Below are positions 7,371-13,430 of a DNA stretch of 19,170 nt, piece after piece. The notes beneath the pieces are model-generated. The model was given only the letters and a program-made list of their open reading frames with translations. It did no database searches and had not been told where the DNA came from. The position numbers and the translations under genes were made by a program. How positions within the stretch are numbered: the first letter of the stretch is position 1; each line of letters begins with the position of its first letter. The stretch is from an uncultured Acinetobacter sp. (lineage in GTDB: Bacteria; Pseudomonadota; Gammaproteobacteria; Pseudomonadales; Moraxellaceae), in the NCBI RefSeq assembly GCF_943914805.1, contig NZ_CALUDM010000069.1, forward strand, positions 1 to 19,170. The letters are read 5' to 3'.

Positions 7371-8285
7371 ATGGAATTACGACACCTTAGATACTTCATT
7401 GCTGTTGCTGAAGAACTTAATTTTAGTAGGGCTGCATTGAAACTTTATACAGCTCAACCCTCGCTAAGCCAGCAAATCAAGGACCTCGAAGAAGATGTTG
7501 GCGTCAGACTTTTAAACCGTACAAAACGTAAAGTAGAACTAACCGAGGAAGGTGCAGTATTCCTTGAGCAAGCTCGTTTGACTTTGGCTCAAGCGGAGAA
7601 AGCTGTAGCAATGGCGAGACAAGTCTCTCAAGCCAAACAGCAATTATTACGCATCGGATTTGTTCCTGTTGCTGAAATCAAAGTTTTTCCTTATGTATTG
7701 CCTAACTTACGTGTTCAAAATCCTGAGCTTAAAATTGAATTGCAGAGCTTAAATAATCTTGAACAAATGCGAGCAATGAAAAAAGGTGAACTGGATATTT
7801 CTTTTACCCGTCACAATTTTCATAATGATGAAATCGAAAGCAAATTTGTCTTAAGAGATCCACTTAACTTCATCTTATCCAAAGACCATCCTTTGGCAAA
7901 ATATGAACGGATTCCAGTGAAGGCTTTAAATGGAATTGACTTTATTCTTCCTGTAGAAGAGCAATCGGGTACTTTACATGACCTTATTTTAGACTTTGCC
8001 AAAGCGCAAGGTATCGAATTCAATATTGTGCAAAAAGTCGATAATATTCTGTTTAATATCAACTCTATTGGCATGGGTTTAAGTTGTACAATTCTACCTG
8101 CATATATTGCACCATTAACCCTAAACAATACTGTAATTCGTCCTTTAGATATTGATCTGCCTTATCTTGATTTGTATGTCAGCTACCGCAAGAATTTAAC
8201 ATCCAGCGCCGTACAGAAATTTATTGAGCAATTAGACAAAGTCTTTTATTTGGATATGAATCGTACGGATATTTATGATATTTAA
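7371..8285 (+). CDS. LysR family transcriptional regulator, HcaR-like
   Basis: A 304-residue LysR-type regulator. Residues 1-60 hold the winged helix-turn-helix (MELRHLRYFIAVAEELNFSR, then AAxKL...QPSLSQQIKDLE); a linker helix follows, and residues ~90-300 form the periplasmic-binding-protein-like effector domain (LRIGFVPVAEIKVFPYVLP). The wording of both domains resembles HcaR/CatM-type regulators of aromatic acid catabolism. However, no catabolic operon is adjacent: upstream is a GNAT gene on the same strand, and downstream is a DUF1345 gene 217 bp away. GGAAAGG lies 5 nt before the ATG, a strong ribosome binding site. The target genes and ligand cannot be assigned, so I give no symbol. Confidence 0.9.
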   Translation: MELRHLRYFIAVAEELNFSRAALKLYTAQPSLSQQIKDLEEDVGVRLLNRTKRKVELTEEGAVFLEQARLTLAQAEKAVAMARQVSQAKQQLLRIGFVPVAEIKVFPYVLPNLRVQNPELKIELQSLNNLEQMRAMKKGELDISFTRHNFHNDEIESKFVLRDPLNFILSKDHPLAKYERIPVKALNGIDFILPVEEQSGTLHDLILDFAKAQGIEFNIVQKVDNILFNINSIGMGLSCTILPAYIAPLTLNNTVIRPLDIDLPYLDLYVSYRKNLTSSAVQKFIEQLDKVFYLDMNRTDIYDI

Positions 8286-8298
8286 ATGCTATATTGGC

Positions 8299-8346
8299 TT
8301 TTCTCAGCATCATTCATTTTTAAAATAATGCAAGAAGCTGAGAAAA
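8299..8346 (+). terminator. Candidate hairpin terminator after the LysR gene
   Basis: A 10-bp perfect stem (TTTTCTCAGC at 8299-8308, GCTGAGAAAA at 8337-8346) with an AT-rich inner repeat (CATT...AATG). It starts 14 nt after the LysR-type stop codon. No strong T-run follows, so it may act weakly or only protect the 3' end. Confidence 0.4.
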
Positions 8347-8409
8347 TATATTCAATAATTCATCAACAAAAACCGTTCATGGATATAACGACAATACTAA
8401 AAAATAAAA

Positions 8410-8432
8410 GCTAAAGGACGGCTCCTTTTAGC
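8410..8432 (-). terminator. Hairpin with a T-rich tail on the minus strand
   Basis: GCTAAAGGA (8410-8418) pairs with TCCTTTTAGC (8423-8432) with one bulged T and a 4-nt loop. Read on the minus strand, the stem is followed by a T-rich tail, as in an intrinsic terminator. The nearest minus-strand gene is beyond 9311, so what it would terminate is unclear. It could also be a stem in the leader of the DUF1345 mRNA. Confidence 0.35.
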
Positions 8433-8502
8433 GACTATTTAAGTTTAATTCGTGAACTAATCTCATTGTTGATCAATAAAAATTCTAACAGGTGAGGATT
8501 TT

Positions 8503-9183
8503 ATGTCTAAATACAACGCCATTCATCAGATCCGTTCTAGCCTGCAATCTCGTCCCTATTTCTTTATTGCTTTTCTACTCACTGCTATTTTCTATATTGT
8601 GATTGATTTTTTCACCGATTGGACATGGTCAACACAGTTACTGCTTGGTTGGAATATCTCAATTTTTATTTACCTCATTTTGACTATGCGAGTGCTATGG
8701 ACAATTGATCGCACTCATATTTTAAAACATGCTCAACAACAAGATGCGAGTAAATGGATTATTTTATTACTTGTGGTGATGTCTTTAATCATGTGTTTTA
8801 TTGCGATTATTGTCGAACTGAGTCACTTACCCAATATCACGATGGTCAAATATGGTCATTTAGCACTTTCAATTTTAACCATTATTTTTGCATGGTTATT
8901 TATGCATACCGTGTTTGCAATTCACTACGCACATGACTTTTACTTGGCTGTAGCAAAGCGACAAGATGGTGGTTTAGACTTTCCCAAAACAGCAGAACCA
9001 ACCTATCCAGAGTTTATCTACTTTAGTTATGTGATTGGAACCTCTGCGCAAACAGCGGATGTATCCATTACCTCGCGCTCTATGCGTGTTTTGAATATTT
9101 TACACATTCTTTTAGCGTATGGTTTTAATACAACAATTCTCGCAATCTGTATCAATGTTGCAGCCAGTTTTATTATGACTTAA
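8503..9183 (+). CDS. DUF1345 family integral membrane protein
   Basis: A 226-residue protein matching DUF1345: about five hydrophobic segments (roughly 18-35, 45-65, 85-108, 122-145 and 200-222), plus the family stretch HTVFAIHYAHDFY followed by a soluble loop with PTYPEFIYFSYVIGTSAQTADV and a conserved SxxMR. Inner-membrane location is inferred and no biochemical role is known for the family. AGGTGAGG 6 nt before the ATG is a near-ideal ribosome binding site. The gene lies behind the LysR-type regulator on the same strand with hairpins between, so co-transcription is doubtful. It converges with the GST gene. Confidence 0.88.
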   Translation: MSKYNAIHQIRSSLQSRPYFFIAFLLTAIFYIVIDFFTDWTWSTQLLLGWNISIFIYLILTMRVLWTIDRTHILKHAQQQDASKWIILLLVVMSLIMCFIAIIVELSHLPNITMVKYGHLALSILTIIFAWLFMHTVFAIHYAHDFYLAVAKRQDGGLDFPKTAEPTYPEFIYFSYVIGTSAQTADVSITSRSMRVLNILHILLAYGFNTTILAICINVAASFIMT

Positions 9184-9240
9184 TATTTAATAAAAATTAG
9201 ATTTCATTAAATATCAACATAATACCAATGCAACACATTT

Positions 9241-9282
9241 AACAAAACAAAAGATAAGTCACTTGGATCAATAACTTATCTT
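9241..9282 (-). terminator. Terminator of the GST gene, possibly bidirectional
   Basis: Perfect 9-bp arms AAGATAAGT (9251-9259) and ACTTATCTT (9274-9282), with an inner TTG/CAA pairing in the loop. On the minus strand the stem is followed by TTGTTTTGTT, a fair T-rich tail; on the plus strand the tail is poorer. It lies in the 127-bp convergent gap between the DUF1345 and GST genes. Confidence 0.65.
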
Positions 9283-9310
9283 CAGTTTTGAATACAAATC
9301 CAAACATCAA

Positions 9311-9916
9311 TTATGATGCAAAAATTGCCTGATGTTTTTGCAAACTTTCACGTTGTTGTAATGCAGCGACATAACGCTCAATAGCTGGGTGTGACTGAAG
9401 CTTACCCATTTTCAATTGCCATAAAATCATCGCACCAACACTAATATCTGCGACTGTAAACTGCTCACCGCACAAATAAGGTGTAGCTTGTTCTAAACCT
9501 TGAATCAAAGCATGATACACATCGTCATAATCACCATAACCCACATGCATTTTTTGCTCTGCTGTCACTTTAACATTTAGATATTCATTATCTGAGGCAG
9601 CAGCCAAAGGCCCTGCACCAAAGAATAACCAACGGTAATACAAACCACGTTTAGGATCATCAAGCGCAGGAGCTAAGCCTTTTTCAAAAAACTTATCGGC
9701 TAAATAAGCGCAAATTGCATCAAGTTCATAAATTACCACTTCGCCATCAACCAAAACTGGAACTTTACCGAAAGGATTTAATTTTAGAAATTCTGGCGAC
9801 TTCATCTCCGTGCCATAAGCCACTTCTTTACGTTCAATTTCAATCCCAAGATCTAAAAGCAACCAATCGACCACGACACCACGAGATTGCTCATTTGTAT
9901 ATAATATTAAAGCCAT
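9311..9916 (-). CDS. Glutathione S-transferase family protein
   Basis: A 201-residue protein with the two-domain GST layout. Residues 1-75 are thioredoxin-like (N8-E-Q-S11-R12 at the usual active-site position, NPFGKVPVL with the cis-proline). Residues ~85-200 are an all-helical domain containing LCGEQFTVADISVGAMI, the conserved N-capping box plus hydrophobic staple of GSTs. The usual E-S-x-A-I that holds the glutathione gamma-glutamyl group reads E64-L-D-A-I, so glutathione binding may be altered. S11 could be the catalytic residue; there is no cysteine there as in beta-class GSTs. AGAGGG lies about 7 nt before the ATG. The gene is 51 bp downstream of a WYL regulator on the same strand, which may control it. 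Substrate unknown. Confidence 0.85.
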   Translation of the reverse strand: MALILYTNEQSRGVVVDWLLLDLGIEIERKEVAYGTEMKSPEFLKLNPFGKVPVLVDGEVVIYELDAICAYLADKFFEKGLAPALDDPKRGLYYRWLFFGAGPLAAASDNEYLNVKVTAEQKMHVGYGDYDDVYHALIQGLEQATPYLCGEQFTVADISVGAMILWQLKMGKLQSHPAIERYVAALQQRESLQKHQAIFAS

Positions 9917-9967
9917 TGTTTTACCCTCTGTTGTTTTGTTCTCAATCGAGTGTAGGGTGATGCTGTG

Positions 9968-10696
9968 TCAGTTTTTGTCAGTAGTGTTTTCTTTTTCTTG
10001 ATCAGTAGAAATCACTGTCGTTAAATTTTCCTTTTGACACCATTGTTCATATAGATGACGTTTGAATTGCGGATAATGTTGCTCTGTTAATTCTAATTTC
10101 TGGATTCGATCCAAGCGAAAATTACGGAAATCTTCACGTAATTCACACCACGCAGCCACCAACATTTTGTCATTAAAATAGCCCAATGCAAACGGCCATA
10201 ATTGTCGTGTCGAAATCTGTTGTTGTTCATCCATATAATCAATTTTTAGTTTAAATTGTATCCGAATCGCAATACGGACTTGTTGCACAATCGATTGATC
10301 TACCTCCACCCAAGAATGAATTGATCTCAAATAAGTATTATTTAAAAAGGCTTGTTTTTGTTGTGGCATCACAGCCTTAAGTTTAGACAATACAGAATGA
10401 GAAGCATGTTGCAAAGCTTGGTCTGGTATTGACTTTGCCCATTGCAATGCCAAATACACAGCCTCGACTTCAGTTTCATTCAGGCTCATTGGCGGTAAGA
10501 GAAAATTTTCTTTCAGTTGAAATCCGAGTCCTGCACTGCCTTCAATATTCACACCTTGTTCACGTAAACTTTCAATATCCCGATATACACTCCGCACACT
10601 TATGTCTAAATGCCCTGCTAAATGTTGTGCCGTAATGGGATAACGTTGTTCACGTAAAAGTTGTAATAAATTGAGTAAGCGAATAGAACGACTCAT
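9968..10696 (-). CDS. YafY-type HTH/WYL transcriptional regulator
   Basis: A 242-residue protein with an N-terminal HTH_11 winged helix (residues ~5-60, ITAQHLAGHLDISVRSVYRDIESLREQG), a helical middle, and a C-terminal WYL-like domain (~140-215: LKIDYMDEQQQISTRQLWPFALGYFNDKMLVAAWCELREDFRNFRLDRI in outline). WYL domains are thought to sense ligands or nucleic acid; family members act as repressors or activators. The ATG has no obvious Shine-Dalgarno sequence. The GST gene follows after 51 bp, and a perfect 9+4+9 palindrome lies ~50 bp upstream and may be its own operator. Confidence 0.87.
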   Translation of the reverse strand: MSRSIRLLNLLQLLREQRYPITAQHLAGHLDISVRSVYRDIESLREQGVNIEGSAGLGFQLKENFLLPPMSLNETEVEAVYLALQWAKSIPDQALQHASHSVLSKLKAVMPQQKQAFLNNTYLRSIHSWVEVDQSIVQQVRIAIRIQFKLKIDYMDEQQQISTRQLWPFALGYFNDKMLVAAWCELREDFRNFRLDRIQKLELTEQHYPQFKRHLYEQWCQKENLTTVISTDQEKENTTDKN

Positions 10697-10747
10697 AGGA
10701 TATATTCTTATTATGTAACTAACGATTCTGGGGTTAAATTTTCATTG

Positions 10748-10769
10748 AGACGTATATCCGTATACGTCT
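10748..10769. promoter_or_regulatory. 22-bp palindrome upstream of the WYL regulator
   Basis: AGACGTATA-TCCG-TATACGTCT, a perfect 9-bp inverted repeat with a 4-nt centre, between the end of the HAD gene and the start of the WYL regulator. Neither strand has a T-run after it, which argues against a terminator. Position (51 nt before the ATG) and symmetry suit an operator for a dimeric regulator, possibly autoregulation. Confidence 0.4.
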
Positions 10770-10778
10770 TGTATAGAT

Positions 10779-11447
10779 TTAAGCCACCTCAGTTTTATTG
10801 ACCTGAGCATTTAAAAATTGGTGCAAAGCATTTACATCATGGGCAATGCTTAATGGATTAAAACGTTGCAACACATCAACACTATGCACACCATAACTCA
10901 CGCCAACACGTGGCATGGAAATATTTTGCGCCATTTCTAAATCATAAGATGTATCACCGACCATAATCGCACGTTCAGCCTTTACACCTGTAAACTCTAA
11001 GATCTCTGCAAGCATCAACGGATCAGGTTTCGATTTAGTTTCACTGGCCGCTCGGGTAATTTCAAATAAATCACGGCTATTGGTTTGACCCAATACACGA
11101 TCTAAACCTCGACGGCTTTTTCCTGTTGCCACAGCAAGCTTAATATTTTGATTTTTTAAACCATACAACATATCTGCTATGCCAGAAAACCATTGATCAT
11201 CTTTTGAGTTTTCAACGTAATGATCGCCATAGCATTTTAGAAGATCCGTATGTAATTCAGGAACATTTGGAAATAAAACTTGAGCCACCTCAGGCAAACC
11301 CAGTCCAATGATACTTTTTGCGGCTTCAGCTGTTAATGATTGTTGGAACTGTTCTGCTGCAAACAATAAACTCGCTACGATTTGTCCTACAGAATCAAAT
11401 AATGTTCCATCCCAATCAAAGACAATCAGTTCTACAGGCTTTTGCAT
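10779..11447 (-). CDS. HAD superfamily phosphatase, phosphoglycolate phosphatase-like
   Basis: A 222-residue HAD-IA hydrolase. Motif I FDWDGTLFDS carries nucleophile D11 and acid/base D13. Motif II is in LAVATGKSRRGL (Thr), motif III is the Lys of ETKSKPDPLML, and motif IV is MVGDTSYDLEMAQN with the Mg-binding Asp pair. The helical cap inserted after motif I resembles Gph/PgmB-type enzymes. It should dephosphorylate a small metabolite, perhaps 2-phosphoglycolate, but specificity cannot be fixed by sequence. AAGGGTG lies 5 nt before the ATG. It is downstream of rluC on the same strand, but 279 bp with repeat-like DNA lie between, so it probably has its own promoter. Confidence 0.88.
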   Translation of the reverse strand: MQKPVELIVFDWDGTLFDSVGQIVASLLFAAEQFQQSLTAEAAKSIIGLGLPEVAQVLFPNVPELHTDLLKCYGDHYVENSKDDQWFSGIADMLYGLKNQNIKLAVATGKSRRGLDRVLGQTNSRDLFEITRAASETKSKPDPLMLAEILEFTGVKAERAIMVGDTSYDLEMAQNISMPRVGVSYGVHSVDVLQRFNPLSIAHDVNALHQFLNAQVNKTEVA

Positions 11448-11489
11448 ATTTCACCCTTAGTTCAATCATGCTTAAACATCTTATTCAAA

Positions 11490-11670
11490 GCTAAATCTGA
11501 TACGCGGAAACGTCATCCGCAATTGTTCGAGACAGGGCCAAATCAAATAAATAATGTTTTTGCGAAATATCAATCAAAAAACAGTAGTGAACGAGTTCTG
11601 CGGATGACAATGGTTTTGCCTACTTTTGCCGAAACAAAAGTAGGTCGAACCGAAGGTTATTTCCAATCAT
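11490..11670. repeat. Probable dispersed intergenic repeat with nested inverted repeats
   Basis: The gap between the HAD and rluC genes holds three inverted repeats: GTCATCCGCA/TGCGGATGAC (11512-11521 with 11599-11608, 77 nt apart); CCTACTTTTG-N6-CAAAAGTAGG (11619-11644, perfect); and AACC-GAA-GGTT just after. The 10-bp stem has no T-run on either side. An 80-codon open frame crosses the region but has no ribosome binding site or recognisable domain. The architecture suggests a multi-copy palindromic element; that it recurs elsewhere is my inference and cannot be seen in one window. Confidence 0.45.
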
Positions 11671-11726
11671 TAAAGCTCAATTGAAAAGACTCCGTCGTGC
11701 TAGTTCATTACATTTTAAAACAAAAC

Positions 11727-12662
11727 TTAATCTTTCTTCTGCGCTCTTAACTGAGCAACCAAACTCTGCATATCTTCAGGTAAAGGCGCCTCCATCGTCT
11801 GATAACCAGGAATATCTAAACGCATTGCATGTAAACATAAACGACGTGGATTTGGTCCTCTATATTCAGTTTCATGTCCATATTTATCATCACCTACAAG
11901 CGGATGACCAATACTTAAACCATGCACACGAATTTGATGCGTACGACCTGAAAGCGGTGATGCATAAACTAAAGTTGCATGCATAAAACGCTCTGCGACT
12001 TTCCATTGTGTCTTAGATTCTTTACCATCTTTTGACACACGGACACGTCGTTCACCATTGGCCAATTCATAACGCAATAAAGGTTGATCAATAAGCTGAT
12101 CATCCAAACTAACTTGCCCTTTCACAATTGCAGCATAAGTTTTACGGATTTTATGTTCACGCAGTAAATCTTGTAGTGTTTTTAGAACGCTACGCTTTTT
12201 GCTGATCATCACCAAACCAGAAGTATCACGGTCAATACGATGAATCAGTTCTAGATATTTTTTACCTGTAGCAGCACGTAAACCTTCAATTAGACCATAA
12301 GCCACACCACTACCGCCATGTACTGCGATTCCAGAAGGTTTATTCACCACCATTAAACCTTCATCTTCATAGACCACGCGACTGAGTAGGCTTTGAGCAA
12401 CCTTATCAGATACAGGTGCACTTTCATCTTTTTGCTCAAAACGAATCGGCGCAACACGAATTTGATCACCAATTGCCAGTTTGGTTTCGGCCTTAATTCG
12501 CTTTTTATTGACACGAACTTGACCTTCACGAATCAAACGATAAATACGACTTTTAGGTACGCCTTTTAAACGCGTAAATAAGAAGTTATCGATACGTTGG
12601 CCTTCTTGGTGCTCGTCGACTTCAAACCAAGTTACACTTTGCCATTGTTGCGTAGAATTCAT
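11727..12662 (-). CDS. rluC: 23S rRNA pseudouridine synthase RluC
   Basis: A 311-residue RluA-family enzyme. In E. coli RluC makes pseudouridines 955, 2504 and 2580 in 23S rRNA. Residues ~20-80 form an S4 RNA-binding domain (QRIDNFLFTRLKGVPKSRIYRLI...GQVRVNKKRI). The synthase domain carries the catalytic motif HRIDRDTSGLVM with D144, the same residue number as in the E. coli enzyme, and later SGRTHQIRVH and HAMRLDIPG. An open frame extends 35 codons further upstream, but the family alignment supports the ATG at 12662 (MNSTQQWQSV). No strong Shine-Dalgarno sequence is visible for it. It is divergent from rne, as in E. coli. Confidence 0.95.
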   Translation of the reverse strand: MNSTQQWQSVTWFEVDEHQEGQRIDNFLFTRLKGVPKSRIYRLIREGQVRVNKKRIKAETKLAIGDQIRVAPIRFEQKDESAPVSDKVAQSLLSRVVYEDEGLMVVNKPSGIAVHGGSGVAYGLIEGLRAATGKKYLELIHRIDRDTSGLVMISKKRSVLKTLQDLLREHKIRKTYAAIVKGQVSLDDQLIDQPLLRYELANGERRVRVSKDGKESKTQWKVAERFMHATLVYASPLSGRTHQIRVHGLSIGHPLVGDDKYGHETEYRGPNPRRLCLHAMRLDIPGYQTMEAPLPEDMQSLVAQLRAQKKD

Positions 12663-13430
12663 ACAGTTACGTGATCCAATAAAAAACGAAAATTTGATTA
12701 AAAACTGATCATTTAGACTATGCTTTTCATACAAAATAAGCGTATAGCCCATAGGCAGATGATGCAAGGTTTGCTATAGTCAGCGCACGGATACCGCCGT
12801 AAGTGAAATTTACTGTGAGCTTTTCAAAAACTTGGAAAGCAAAATACATCGTAAAAGTTCACCACCAGCTCGGAAAGGTCCCAAAAGAATATGCCGACGC
12901 CGAAGGCTTTATTATATCGGCAAAAAGACAAACTGTTGCGTTTAATTGTACTTAAAGTACAGAAATCGGTTTGTTTAAAAATATATGTCGCCAACCTAGA
13001 CGTTGGTTTTTAAACATAAACTGATACACGCCAAACAAGTCGCTTTAGAGTATTATTCAGGACATAAGTGTTTGAGGCATTGGAACTGCATAGTTTGTAA
13101 AGATACGATGATCATTCCGTATCAAGACGCTCTTACCCATGAGTAGAGTTGATCTTCGAGCAATATGACAGTGAAAGACGAACAAAATAAGTCATCCAAT
13201 GCACCACTTTCAGTGCCAGTGAAAAGCTCAAAACTTTAATTGTGCAAAGATTAAAGAAGTATTGCAACATCAATAGGTATCGAATCCAAACCTTTTGAAA
13301 AACAGGTTGGTAAATACTCAAAACATGTAGATGTATCCATGCTTTGAATATTGATCCAAGCTTTATAGATGTCGCTTCACTTAAATAGATAGCGAGTTGT
13401 TGGTGTGAATCACTACTAGGTGTTACACCC
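12663..13430 (+). promoter_or_regulatory. rluC-rne intergenic region with long rne leader
   Basis: These 768 bp contain no recognisable gene. The rne promoter is probably the extended -10 TGCTATAGT (TATAGT at 12775-12780, poor -35), giving a leader of about 640 nt. Stems visible in the leader: 12819-12840 (GCTTTTC/GGAAAGC); 12892-12922 (TGCCGA/TCGGCA enclosing GCC-GAA-GGC); a ~50-nt imperfect hairpin at 12926-12976 capped by TGTACTT-A-AAGTACA; 12991-13011 (CCAAC/GTTGG then five T); 13102-13123 (GATACG/CGTATC). A 24-codon frame is open at 13165-13239. E. coli rne has a long leader through which RNase E cleaves its own mRNA; similar autoregulation is likely here, but the stems are not recognisably the enteric ones. 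rluC signals in 12663-12770 could not be identified confidently. Confidence 0.6.
13402..13430 (+). promoter_or_regulatory. rne ribosome binding site inside a possible RNA switch
   Basis: The Shine-Dalgarno AGGTG (13418-13422) lies 8 nt before the rne ATG. It sits in the palindrome GGTGT-T-ACACC (13419-13429), so CACC can pair back on it. An upstream copy of GGTGT (13402-13406) can pair with the same ACACC and would release the Shine-Dalgarno sequence. Two exclusive pairings are visible; use in the cell is inference. Confidence 0.45.

Noticed and set aside
11442..11684. 80-codon plus-strand open frame between the HAD and rluC genes
   Set aside because: It begins inside the HAD start codon region, has no ribosome binding site or recognisable domain, and is explained by the inverted-repeat element it crosses.
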